This document shows, in pieces, positions 47,365 through 56,840 of a stretch of DNA of 64,000 nucleotides. A program made the translations under genes and the position numbers. The first letter of the stretch is position 1; the number at the start of each line of letters is the position of its first letter. The notes under the pieces were generated by a model. The model saw nothing but the letters and a program-made list of their open reading frames with translations. It made no database searches and was not told where the DNA came from. Origin of the DNA: Streptomyces sp. P3 (lineage in GTDB: Bacteria; Actinomycetota; Actinomycetes; Streptomycetales; Streptomycetaceae); NCBI GenBank assembly GCA_016893485.2, contig JAFEKX020000001.1, positions 6,403,501-6,467,500 of the forward strand, in the 5' to 3' direction.

Positions 47365-49009
47365 ATGGCCAGGGAATTCCAACGCGGCCACAAGGCCAAG
47401 ATCAGTGACCTCACCGCGGGCACCGATCTGTACGTAGGTGTGCAGATCACCGGCCCCGGACTCACGTTCGACATCAGCTGCTTCGGCCTCGACGCCGAGG
47501 AACGGCTCTCGGACGACCGGTACTTCGTGTTCTTCAACCAGCCGAAGTCCCCGAGGAGTCCATCCAGCTCCTGGGTGCCCAGGCGGGCGACTCGGAGTCC
47601 TTCCGCGTCACGCTTGACAAGATCCCGCCGCAGATCCACAAGCTGGCCTTCACGGCGACGCTCGACGGCGCCGGGCAGATGTCGCAGATCGCCCCGGGTA
47701 CGTCCGGATCGTCGCGGGCGGCGAGGAAGTGGCCCGCTACTCGTTCAACGGTTCGGAGTTCACCACCGAGCGTGCCGTGATGCTGGGCGACTTCTACCTG
47801 AAGGACGTCTGGCGGTTCGCGGCCGTCGGCCAGGGCTTCGACGGTGGCCTCGAAGCGCTGCTGAAGAACTTCGGCGGCGAGGTCATGGAGGAGGAGGTGC
47901 CCGCCGCGCAGCAGCCGCAGTCAGGCGCCGCCCCGGGCTTCGCCCCGCCGCCGCAGGGCGCCGCGCCGCCCGCGTTCGGCGCCCCGGCGCCCGCGCCCGC
48001 GCCTGTCCCACAGCCCGCAGCGCAGGGCTTCGTGCCCCCGCCGGCCCCGGCACCCGCACCCTCCGTGCACGGCGCGCCGACGATCATCGCGCCGATGACC
48101 CCGCCGGGCGGCGCCCCCGTGCCGCCCCCGGCCCCCGCTCCCGCGCCCTACGGCCAGCCTCCGCAGCCGTACGGCCAGCAGGCCCCGGGTCAGACCGCGC
48201 CCCTGCCGCCCGGTTACGGACAGGCGCCGCCGCCCCCGCCCGGTTACGGCCAGCCGCCCGCGCCTCCCGGCTACGGGGGCAGCAACAGCCTCCTTCGGGC
48301 AGATCCCCGGCCAGGCCGCCGGCTATGGAGTGCCCAGGGTTCTCCCCAGGGCGCCGGTGTGTCGGCCGCCCTGGAGAAGTTCAAGGAGACGCCCACCGGG
48401 CAGCGCTGGACGCAGCAGAACAAGAAGCTGATCCGCGTCGACCTCGGCATCGGCGGCCAGCCCGTGCTGGCCCGCCAGGGCAGCATGGTGCTCTACCAGG
48501 GCAAGGTCGACTTCGGCTACAAGGGCGCCGGGTTCGCCGGACGGCTCGTCGGCAACGCGACCGGCCAGGAGATGCAGCTGATGCGCTGCACCGGCCAGGG
48601 CCAGGTGTTCCTCGCCGAGAACTCCACCCATCTGCACCCCGTCGAGCTCCAGGGGACGCGATCTGCGTCTCCGCGGAGAACGTCCTCGCCTTCGACGAGA
48701 GCCTCCAGTACGAGGTCAGACGCATCGAGGGACACGGCATCCCCGGGGCGCGCTGTTCACGATGCAGTTCCAGGGGACGGGCACCATCGTCGTCAAGACG
48801 CACGGCTCGCCCGTGGTGCTGCCCGTCACGCCGACCACGTTCGCCGACTGCAACGCGGTCGTCGCCTGGTCCGCGGCCGCCCAGGTGATCGTCTCGAGCC
48901 AGGTCCGGATGCGCCGCAACGCCTATCCGGGCGACACCGGGGAGAGCGTCAACCTGCAGTTCCGGGCCGCCCCGGGAACTTCATCGTCGTCCAGCCGTAC
49001 GAGGTCTGA
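47365..49009 (+). CDS. TerD-AIM24 fusion protein with Pro-rich linker (several frameshifts)
   Basis: N-terminal TerD-like domain (MAREFQRGHKAKISDLTAGT, VGVQITGPGLTFDISCFGLD, RVTLDKIPPQIHKLAF), the calcium-binding stress-protein fold. It is followed by a long Pro/Ala/Gly/Gln linker (about 47910-48290) and a C-terminal AIM24 domain (LIRVDLGIGGQPVLARQGSM, GQVFLAENSTHLHPVEL, DCNAVVAWS). Breaks near 47548, 47700, 48285, 48652, 48750 and 48974 fit single missing bases. Heads a run of three AIM24 genes. AIM24 function in bacteria is unknown; a membrane or stress role is inferred from TerD. Confidence 0.8.
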
Positions 49010-49020
49010 GGGAGCCCGTC

Positions 49021-49715
49021 ATGAACCAGCCGCTCGCGGGCTACGCCCCCGCACCCGTCTCCGCCCGCATGGAGAACCACGGCAACAACATGCTGAAGGT
49101 CGCCATGCAGACCGGAAGCGACCTCTTCGCGCGCGTGGGCTCGATGATCGCCTACGAGGGCTTCATCCAGTACGAGCCCAACCCGCCGGCCGTGCGCCAG
49201 ATCGCGCGCGACTGGATGACGCGCGACTGGATGACCGGGGAGGGCGCCCCCTGATGAAGTGCTCCGGTGACGGACTGCTCTACCTCGCCGACTACGGCGC
49301 GGACGTCGTCGTGATCAACCTCAACGGCGACGGGATCTCCGTCAACGCCACCAACCTGCTCGCCTTCGACGCCCACCTCACGTGGGGCGTGGAGCGGGTC
49401 AAGGGGCTCGCTAAGTTCGCGGGCCAGGGCCTGTGGAACACGAAGATCAGCGGCCAGGGGTGGGTCGCGCTGACCTCCCGCGGCAAGCCGATCGTCGTCG
49501 ACTGCGGAGGTGGCGAGGACGAGACGTACGTCGACCCGGACGCGCTCGTCGCCTGGTCCCCGAACCTCAAGGTGAAGGGCAAGCGCAGCTTCAAGGCGCA
49601 GTCGCTGATCGGCCGCGGCAGCGGCGAGGCCTACCAGATGGCCTTCTCCGGGACGGGCATCGTCGTAGTCCAGCCCAGCGAGGACAGCACCGACCGTCTC
49701 CGGTTCCGGGGCTGA
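49021..49715 (+). CDS. AIM24-family protein (one frameshift)
   Basis: ATG 49021, 12 bp after the TerD-AIM24 gene and preceded by GAGGGAG. AIM24 beta-helix-like motifs: MLKVAMQTGSDLFARVGSMI, AYEGFIQYEP, GLLYLADYGADVVVINLNGD, DALVAWSPNLKVKGK. A 15-bp unit (GCGCGACTGGATGAC) is duplicated in tandem around 49203-49234 (DWMTRDWMTGEG), and a base is missing near 49250. About 230 residues. Probably co-transcribed with both neighbouring AIM24 genes. Confidence 0.82.
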
Positions 49716-49731
49716 GGGGGAACACGACACC

Positions 49732-50485
49732 ATGCAGAGCCCGCTTTTCGCGTTCAACGACTCGCAGTCCCAGGACCGCTACAGCCTCCAGAACAAGCAG
49801 ATGCTGCGCGTCGTCCTGGAGGGCCACGACGACATCCTCGCCCGCAAGGGCACGATGGTCGCCTACCAGGGGCTCGTCGAGTTCGACGCCGAGTACCAGA
49901 ACACCCAGCAGGCCTACGCCCGTGCGGCCACCGGCGAGGGCCTCAGCCTCATGCGCTGCCACGGGCAGGGCACGGTCTTCCTCGCCAACCTCGCCCAGCA
50001 CATCCACGTGGTGGATGTGGAGCAGGACGGCCTGACCGTCGACAGCAGCTACGTCCTCGCCATGGACCTCGCTGCACCACGAGGTCATCGCCGTGGACAG
50101 CCAGTACGGCATCTCCGGCTCCGGGAAGTACCAGCTCAACATCACCGGCCGCGGCAAGGTCGCCCTGATGACCTCGGGCGCGCCCCTGATGATGCAGGTC
50201 ACGCCCGACAAGTACGTCAACTGCGACGCCGACGCGATCGTCGCCTGGTCCACCGGGCTGCGGGTCCAGATGCAGGCCCAGACGCACTCCTCCGGGGTGT
50301 GGCGGCGCCGGGGCAACACCGGTGAGGGCTGGGAGCTGAGCTTCATGGGCAGCGGTTACGCGCTCGTCCAGCCCAGCGAGCTGCTGCCGCCGCAGAACGC
50401 CGCGATCGGCCAGGGCGTCGCCGCGCAGTTCGGCATGGGCCAGCACGGAGCCCACGCGCAGAACCAGGGCAACGCCTGGAGCTGA
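49732..50485 (+). CDS. AIM24-family protein (one frameshift)
   Basis: ATG 49732, 17 bp after the preceding gene. Motifs: QNKQMLRVVLEGHDDILARK, GTMVAYQGLVEFDAEY, GEGLSLMRCHGQGTVFLANL, YVNCDADAIVAWSTGLRVQ, GYALVQPSELLPPQN. A missing base near 50072 separates SSYVLAMD from LHHEVIAVDSQYGISGSGKY. About 250 residues with a Gln/His/Gly-rich tail. The third AIM24 copy in a row, diverged from the other two in sequence. Ends before a hairpin. Confidence 0.84.
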
Positions 50486-50523
50486 GCGTCCGGAAAACAG
50501 CCGAGCGCGTCCGGAAAACAAAC

Positions 50524-50556
50524 GTAAGGGGCACCCGCCAGCGCGGGCGCCCTTAC
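50524..50556. terminator. Terminator between AIM24 genes and the NUDIX gene
   Basis: GTAAGGG pairs with CCCTTAC, with inner CCCGC/GCGGG, loop CAGC. Convergent genes on either side. Just before it GCGTCCGGAAAACA occurs twice (50486 and 50506 regions). Confidence 0.7.
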
Positions 50557-50581
50557 ACGTTCGGCGCTTGCCACACCCCGG

Positions 50582-51102
50582 TCAGAGCCTGGCGCGCGTC
50601 GCCTCCAACAGCCGTACGACCGACTCGTCCGCCACCGACGCCACCTCGTCGTACGGGAACCAGCGCAGGTCGAGGGACTCGTCGCTGATCTCCTGGACGG
50701 CACCCGGGGTGCCATCACCGCGTACTGTACGTCGTAGTGGACGTGGCACGGCGCGGGGATCGCGTGGCGGTCCAGGCGCACCGGGCCGCCCGGCAGCAGG
50801 GTCAGGCCGGTGATGCCGGACTCCTCCGTGGCCTCACGCAGCGCCGCCGCCTTCAGGGAGGTGTCCTCCGGCTCGCAGTGACCGCCCATCTGGAGCCACA
50901 TCCGCAGCTTTCTGTGCAGGGTCAGCAGGACCCTCCCGTGCTCCGGGTCGATCACCAGCGCGCTCGCCGTGACATGCCCGGAGTGGCAGGACTTCCACAT
51001 GCCGTCCGGGTGGGCGGTCAGGTGGTCCAGGTAGGCCTGGCGCAGCTCTTCCTGGTCCTCGTAGTCCTTGAGTACGAGGACCGCGTCGTCGTACAGGCTC
51101 AC
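50582..51102 (-). CDS. NUDIX hydrolase (one frameshift)
   Basis: GTG 51102 overlaps the stop of the upstream metalloprotease-like gene (GTGA). Nudix box GGHCEPEDTSLKAAALREAT then EESG. N-terminal segment MWKSCHSGHVTASALVIDPE. A base is missing near 50708; the correct C-terminus reads AVQEISDESLDLRWFPYDEV and ends EATRARL at 50582. About 173 residues. Substrate unknown; probably a house-cleaning nucleotide hydrolase. Confidence 0.87.
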
Positions 51103-52536
51103 TCGGTGTCGTCGTCCTTGGAGTCCTCGTCCTTCTTCAGGTTCGGCTTCTCCGAGGTGCCGCTCGCCGCCTCGCCGAGCATCTTGTCCAGCTCGGAGAA
51201 GTCCAGCTGCTCGCGGTGCACGAAGCCGTCCGGGTCGTCCAGGTCGGAGGCCGTCGGCAGCATGTCCGGGTGGGCCCACAGGCCGTCCCGGCCGTCGACG
51301 CCGCGCGCGTCCGTGAGCGAGGCCCACAGGCGGGAAGCGTCGCGCAGCCGGCGCGGGCGCAGCTCCAGGCCGATCAGCGTGGCGAACGTCTGCTCGGCCG
51401 GACCGCCCGTCGCACGACGGCGCCGCAGGGTCTCGCGGAGCGCGTCCGCGGACGTCAGACGCGGCTTCGCGGCCGCGTGGACCACCGCGTCGACCCAGCC
51501 CTCGACGAGCGCCAGAGCCGTCTCCAGACGGGCCAGGGCGGCCTTCTGCTCCGGGGTGTCCTCCGGCTGGAACATGCCCTGCTGGAGCGCGTCCTGCAGC
51601 TGCTCCGGATTCGCCGGGTCGAACTGGCCGACCACGTCCTCCAGCTTCGCGGTGTCGACCTTGATCCCGCGCGCGTACCCGTCGACCGCGCCGTACAGGT
51701 GCGAGCGCAGCCACGGCACGTGAGCGAACAGGCGCTGGTGGGCCGCCTCGCGCAGGGCGAGGTAGAGCCGCACCTCCTCCTGGGGACGCCCAGGTCCTTG
51801 CCGAACGCCTTGATGTTCAGCGGCAGCAGCGCGGCCTTGCCGACCGGGCCGAGCGGCAGGCCGATGTCGGTCGAACCGACGACCTCGCCCGCGAGCACGC
51901 CCACGGCCTGCCCGATCTGCGTGCCGAACATGGCGCCCCCATCGAGCGCATCATGCCGATCAGCGGGCCCGCCATGGCCTGCATCTCCTCCGGCAGGACG
52001 TCACCCATGGCCGCGCCGACACGCTCGGCGACCGGGTCCACGAGTTCCTTCCAGGCCGGCAGGGTCGCCTCGACCCACTCCGCGCGGGACCACGCCACGG
52101 CGCTCCCGGCACCGGACGGCAGCGAGGTCGCGTCGTCCAGCCACAGGTCGGCCAGGCGCACCGCCTCCTCGACCGCACTGCGGTCGGCGGGGCCGATGCT
52201 CGCGTCCTTGACGCCGTCCTGCGTGCCCTGGGAGACCGTCTGGCGGGCGATCTGCTTGGCCATGTCCCAGTTCACCGGGCCGCCCTCGTACGAGAGCATC
52301 TGGCCCAGCTGCTGGAACGCGGCGCCCAGGTCATTGGGGTTCAGCGAGCCGAACATGGCTGCGAGCGGATTGTCCGCGCCGGGGCCGCCAAAGCCCCCGG
52401 CACCTGGCAGGCCGCCAAATCCGAACGGGTTGGCCGGTCCCTGACCACCACCGCTCTCCTGGTCCTTCTTCTTGCCCTCGTCGCCGTCGTCCGGCTCCTC
52501 CGGCGGAAGGCCGAATCCGAATGGGGTGTCACTCAC
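51099..52536 (-). CDS. Zinc-dependent metalloprotease-like protein (DUF2342/Rv3195 family; two frameshifts)
   Basis: ATG 52536. Gly/Pro-rich N-terminus (MSDTPFGFGLPPEEPDDGDE, NPFGFGGLPGAGGFGGPG), then the helical family core with MFGTQIGQAVGVLAGEVVGS and LYLALREAAHQRLFAHVPWL, where other members have an HExxH-like zinc helix. Here it reads REAAH, so only the Glu and second His are present. Breaks near 51940 and 51790. C-terminus acidic and Lys-rich (LKKDEDSKDDDTE). About 480 residues. Members have been labelled coenzyme F420 biosynthesis-associated, but this is by association only. The NUDIX gene is coupled downstream. Confidence 0.82.
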
Positions 52537-52728
52537 GGGATTCCTCGGCTGCTAAGGCCGCCGGTTCTCTCCGACGGCACGACTGCCCTTCAACACCACC
52601 CAGCGTAGACACCGCGGGCCGATCGGGCCTCGGTGCTTCGCCGAGACCCGGCCTGCGGCAGGATGGATGCCACCTGGTCCGGACGCGTCACGCGCATCCG
52701 TACTGAAGACAACCGCTGGAGACGCCCG

Positions 52729-53839
52729 GTGAGTTCCCCAGATCCGCAGGTTCGCGCAGCGCGAAACCACTCAACCAGTCCCGCCGTGCGCGGGCCCGTC
52801 GTCGCGGTCACCGGCGCCGCGTCCGGGATCGGGGCGCTGCTCACCGAGCGGCTCGCCGCCTCCGAGGAGATCAAGCAGGTCATCGCCATCGACGAGCGCC
52901 GTGGCGAGTGCGCCGCGGCGCAGTGGCACATCCTCGACGTACGGGATCCGGCCATCGCGGAGAAGCTGCGCGGCGCGGACGTCGTCGTCCATCTGGCCCT
53001 GGACCTCGATCTGAGACCGATCCGGCCGCCCGTTCGGCGTACAACGTCCGGGGACGCAGACCGTGCTGACCGCCGCCGCGGCGGCCGGGGTCCACCGGGT
53101 CGTGCTGTGCACCTCGGCGATGGTCTACGGAGCGCTGCCCGACAACGAACTGCCGCTCTCGGAGGACGCCGAACTGCGCGCCACCGCGGAGGCCACCGGT
53201 GTCGGCGACCTCCTGGAGGTCGAGCGCCTCGCCCGCCGCGCGCCCCGGGCGCACCCCGGGCTGAACGTCACCGTCGTCCGCCCCGGAGTTCTCGTCGGCG
53301 GCACCGACACCGCGCTGACCAGGTATTTCGAGTCGCCCCGGCTCCTCGTGGTGGCCGGGTCGCGGCCCGCCTGGCAGTTCTGCCACGTCGAGGACCTGTG
53401 CAGCGCCCTGGAGTACGCCGTCCTGGAGAAGGTCGAGGGGGAGCTGGCCGTCGGCTGCGACGGATGGCTGGAACAGGAGGAGGTCGAGGAGCTCAGCGGG
53501 ATCCGCCGCATGGAGCTGCCGTCCGCGGTCGCGCTCGGCGCGGCGGCCCGGCTGCACCGCATCGGGCTCACCCCGTCCCCGGCCGGCGACCTCGCCTACA
53601 CGATGTACCCCTGGGTGGTCAGCGGGAGCCGGCTGCACGACGCGGGCTGGCGGCCGCAGTGGACCAACGAGGAAGTGCTCGCGGAACTGCTGGAGGAGGT
53701 CTCCGGGCGACACACGGTCGTCGGACGCCGTCTCGGCCGCAAGGACGCGACGGCGGCGGGCGCCGCGGGCGCGACGGTCGCCCTGCTGGGCGCGGCGGCG
53801 GTCGTACGCCGGGCACGGAAGGCCCGGCGCCGGATCTGA
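52729..53839 (+). CDS. NAD-dependent epimerase/dehydratase family protein (one frameshift)
   Basis: GTG 52729 with GGAG eight bases upstream. Rossmann motif VAVTGAASGIGALLTERL, WHILDVRDPAIAEKLRGAD, VVVHLALDLDL; a base or two lost near 53027, then LTAAAAAGVHRVVLCTSAMV with YG. FCHVEDLCSALEYAV is the usual downstream motif. The Tyr of the expected YxxxK site is not clearly followed by Lys, so catalysis is uncertain. The C-terminus has a hydrophobic helix (GATVALLGAAAVVRRARKAR), suggesting membrane attachment. About 370 residues. Substrate unknown. Confidence 0.8.
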
Positions 53840-54097
53840 CGGGCGGACACATCCGGGATGCCTTGTCCCCGCTGTCGCAAAGGCGCGCTTCTGGGCACGC
53901 TGACCCGGCCGGATAAAGCGCCCCCGCGCTTCCGGGACCGCCCGGACCCCGCTCCCGTCAAGCGCGCCCAGGGCCTCCGGGACACGCCGACCCCACCCCG
54001 AAAAGCCCACCCCTGTAGGACACTCCAAACCCGCACACGCGCGTGCCTGGTGAAAGTGCTATTCCTCGCTGTCCGCGAGGTGCGGCACGATGGAGGC

Positions 54098-54556
54098 ATG
54101 GCACCCACGATCGACCACCCCGGTGAGCTGGCCGCGCAGGATCCCATCAAGTTGATCGGGATCCGGGAGACGCCCTCTCCGTGGACGAGGTTTTCCGGGC
54201 CGTGGGGACGAGGCGGCAGGCGGAATGGCCCTCTTCGTGGGGACCGTGCGCAACCACGACGGCGGGGCCGACGTCGACCAGCTGGGGTACTCGGCCCACC
54301 CCAGCGCCGAGGACGAGATGCGGCGGATCGCCGAGAAGGTCGTCTCCGAGTACCCGGTACGGGCGCTCGCCGCCGTCCACCGTGTGGGGATCTCGGCATC
54401 GGGGACCTGGCGGTCGTCGTCGGCGTGTCGTGTCCGCACCGGGGTGAGGCCTTCGAGGCGTGCAGGAAGCTGATCGACGACCTCAAGCACGAGGTGCCGA
54501 TCTGGAAGCACCAGAAGTTCTCCGACGGCACCGAGGAGTGGGTCGGCGCCTGTTGA
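54098..54556 (+). CDS. moaE: Molybdopterin synthase catalytic subunit MoaE (frameshifted)
   Basis: Inserts sulfur from thiocarboxylated MoaD into cPMP to form molybdopterin. ATG 54098. Joined reading: IKLIGIRETPLSVDEVFRAV, MALFVGTVRNHDGGADVDQL, AAVHRVG, GDLAVVVGVSCPHRGEAFEA with CRKLIDDLKHEVPIWKHQKF. These are the MoaE signature segments, including the catalytic Lys in VPIWKHQ. Missing bases near 54178, 54215 and 54398. About 153 residues, normal. MoeZ, which sulfurates MoaD, is encoded at 9364 in the same window. Confidence 0.9.
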   Translation: MAPTIDHPGELAAQDPIKLIGIRETPSPWTRFSGPWGRGGRRNGPLRGDRAQPRRRGRRRPAGVLGPPQRRGRDAADRREGRLRVPGTGARRRPPCGDLGIGDLAVVVGVSCPHRGEAFEACRKLIDDLKHEVPIWKHQKFSDGTEEWVGAC

Positions 54557-54685
54557 CGCACGATCACGACCCCGTCGTCCGTCCTCCGGTTGCGTAACCG
54601 TCCCCGGGCATGAGCGTTGTCAGTGGGGCTGGCTAATCTGCTGATCAGTCAGTTGAGTTCACTCATCCGGGGTTGGGAGGTCGGC

Positions 54686-54850
54686 ATGGCGGCACTCGCC
54701 TGGTTGTTGATTCCGCTGGCGGCTGCGATAGGTGCCGGCGTCTGGGGAAGCTGGGCGAACCGGACCCGCAAGGCGCGCAGCGACGGTCCGGAACTGGACG
54801 GGTACACGCGCTTCCGCGAGGCCATGGAGAAGTCCCGTTCCGGCACCTGA
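54686..54850 (+). CDS. Small single-span membrane protein
   Basis: ATG 54686 with GGGAGG five bases upstream. 54 residues: MAALAWLLIPLAAAIGAGVW is a membrane helix, followed by a basic, hydrophilic tail (GSWANRTRKARSDGPELDGY). Conserved-looking host codon use. It lies 54 bp before the PDZ protease gene in the same direction; the two could be co-transcribed. Function unknown. Confidence 0.7.
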   Translation: MAALAWLLIPLAAAIGAGVWGSWANRTRKARSDGPELDGYTRFREAMEKSRSGT

Positions 54851-54903
54851 TCGGAAGACGGCCCTGACGGTGCGCTGACAGAAGCGTCCCGTACTGTCGT
54901 GCC

Positions 54904-56001
54904 ATGCCACGCCGCACCGCGACGATGCTCGCCTCCACCCTGATGCTGATCGCGCTCCTGTGCGCGGGAGTCCTCATCAACGTCCCGTACGCGGAGATGT
55001 CGCCGGGCCCGACGGTGAACACGCTCGGGGACCACGACGGCGAGCCGGTACTGCAGATCAACGGGCGCAAGACCTACGCGACGACCGGTCACCTGAACAT
55101 GACGACGGTCCGCGTCACCAGCGCCGACTACAACATGAACCTCATCGAGGCCGTGTACGGCTGGCTCGCCCACGACGACAAGATCGTCCCGCACGACACG
55201 CTGTACCCGGACGGCAAGACCGAGCAGCAGTCCACCCAGGAGAACGCCGAGGAGTTCAGCCAGTCCCAGGAGAGCGCCAAGGTCGCCGCCCTGGACCAGC
55301 TGGGCGTCCCGGTGAAGTCCTGGGTCATCGTCTCCACGGTCGTCAAGGGCACCCCGGCCGAGGGCAAGCTGCACGCCGGTGACGTGATCAAGGCGGTCGA
55401 CGGTACGACGGTGAAGCAGCCCGACGACGTCGCGAAGCTGGTCACCAAGCACAAGCCCGGCCAGAACGTCGTGTTCACGATCGTGCCCGCCAAGGAGCAG
55501 GCCGCCGCGGTGAAGGCGAACAAGACGGCGACGGCGACGAAGAAGATCACGATCACCACCGCGACCTCCGACGACAGCGGCGCCAAGCGCGCCATCGTCG
55601 GCATCTCCGCCGGGACCGATCACACGTTCCCGTTCACCATCGACATCAAGCTCGCCGACGTCGGCGGTCCGAGCGCCGGTCTGATGTTCGCGCTCGGCAT
55701 CTACGACAAGCTCACCCCGGGCGACCTCACCGGCGGCAAGTTCGTCGCGGGCACCGGCACGATCGACGACGACGGCAAGGTCGGCCCGATCGGCGGCATC
55801 TCGATGAAGACGGTCGGCGCGCGCAGCAAGGGCGCCCAGTACTTCCTGACCCCCGCCGACAACTGCGCGGAGGCCGCCAAGGACACCCCGGGCGGCCTGA
55901 AGCTGGTCAAGGTCAACACCATCAAGGACGCGATCAGCTCCCTGAAGCTGATCAACAGCGGCAAGACCGCCGACCTCCCGAAGTGCAGCACGAAGAGCTG
56001 A
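54904..56001 (+). CDS. PDZ-domain Lon-like serine protease (Rv3194c family)
   Basis: Intact, 365 residues. N-terminal membrane anchor (residues 8-26, MLASTLMLIALLCAGVLI) places the protease outside. YAEMSPGPTVNTLG is a family mark. PDZ-like domain around residues 135-200 (VVKGTPAEGKLHAGDVIKAV, DGTTVKQPDDVAKLV). Lon-type catalytic domain at the C-terminus with Ser257 in DVGGPSAGLMFALGIYDKL and Lys302 in GGISMKTVGARSKGAQYF, the Ser-Lys dyad. Precedes UPF0182 as in mycobacteria. Substrate unknown. Confidence 0.93.
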   Translation: MPRRTATMLASTLMLIALLCAGVLINVPYAEMSPGPTVNTLGDHDGEPVLQINGRKTYATTGHLNMTTVRVTSADYNMNLIEAVYGWLAHDDKIVPHDTLYPDGKTEQQSTQENAEEFSQSQESAKVAALDQLGVPVKSWVIVSTVVKGTPAEGKLHAGDVIKAVDGTTVKQPDDVAKLVTKHKPGQNVVFTIVPAKEQAAAVKANKTATATKKITITTATSDDSGAKRAIVGISAGTDHTFPFTIDIKLADVGGPSAGLMFALGIYDKLTPGDLTGGKFVAGTGTIDDDGKVGPIGGISMKTVGARSKGAQYFLTPADNCAEAAKDTPGGLKLVKVNTIKDAISSLKLINSGKTADLPKCSTKS

Positions 56002-56062
56002 ACAAGGCCCCGTCTCAGGCCTCTTCTTAAGAGGAGCCCGATTACAGCTCGGAAGACCTCGC

Positions 56063-56109
56063 TACGACTCCGGGGGCGTCCTCACACCAAGGGCGCCCCC
56101 GGAGTCGTA
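56063..56109. terminator. Bidirectional terminator between PDZ protease and PPA1309 genes
   Basis: TACGACTCCGGGGGCG (56063-56078) pairs perfectly with CGCCCCCGGAGTCGTA (56094-56109), loop of 15. GGAGTCGTA occurs again just downstream (56120-56128). Confidence 0.8.
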
Positions 56110-56138
56110 CCCGAGCATCGGAGTCGTAGCGGACGGCG

Positions 56139-56680
56139 TCAGTCCTCGAAGGTGGCCGACAGGGCCTCCGCGAGGCCGGGGACCAGGGCGCCGCCGGTGA
56201 GGACCTCCGTGGGGAGTCCTTCTCACGCAGGCGGAGGGCCGAGTCGCGGGAGCCGTCGCGCAGGACCGCGACCGTCATGCGGACCTCCTGGCGGTCCGGG
56301 TGCTGGGCGACCCACTGGGTGAGCTTCTGGCCGCTGAGGCCCTCCGGGACCGACGCCTCGGCGGACGGCGGCAGCATCAGGCGCTCGACCGTGAGCGCGC
56401 AGCCGGCCACCGCGTCGGGCCAGGCGATCGTGCCGAGGAATTCGTCCAGCGGCTTTCCGGCCGGGATCTCCTCCTGCTCGATCGGGGTGAGACCGGTGGT
56501 CTCGGGCTCGTCCCGCAGGCCGAGTTGGGCCGCGAGGCCGGGTTCCTGGGCCCGCAGCCGCGCGGTGTCTACGAGGGCGAAGAGGCGGGCGGGCTGGTCC
56601 CAGCCGAGGCCGGAGGCGTACTCGTCGATCTCGAGCACGGCCCGGGTGAGGGGGTTCGCCGCCATGGGAGTGTTGGACAT
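56139..56680 (-). CDS. PPA1309-family protein (one frameshift)
   Basis: ATG 56680. MSNTPMAANPLTRAVLEIDE, YASGLGWDQPARLFALVDTA, GTIAWPDAVAGCALTVERLM and RQEVRMTVAVLRDGSRDSAL match the actinobacterial PPA1309 family of unknown function. A missing base near 56217 moves to the frame TEVLTGGALVPGLAEALSAT, ending FED at 56139. About 180 residues, cytoplasmic. Divergent from UPF0182 with about 160 bp between the starts. Confidence 0.88.
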
Positions 56681-56840
56681 GGTCACAATCCTGCCTCGTT
56701 CATGGCCGGAATCGGGAACCGAGTAAACGGTGAGTAAGTTGCATAGGTGTGGGCCCGCGATCACGCGGGCTACGGAGGCCCCCGACACCGGGGACCTGAC
56801 GCAACGACAGCGACCAACAGCGAACTTCGAGGTGCGCACC

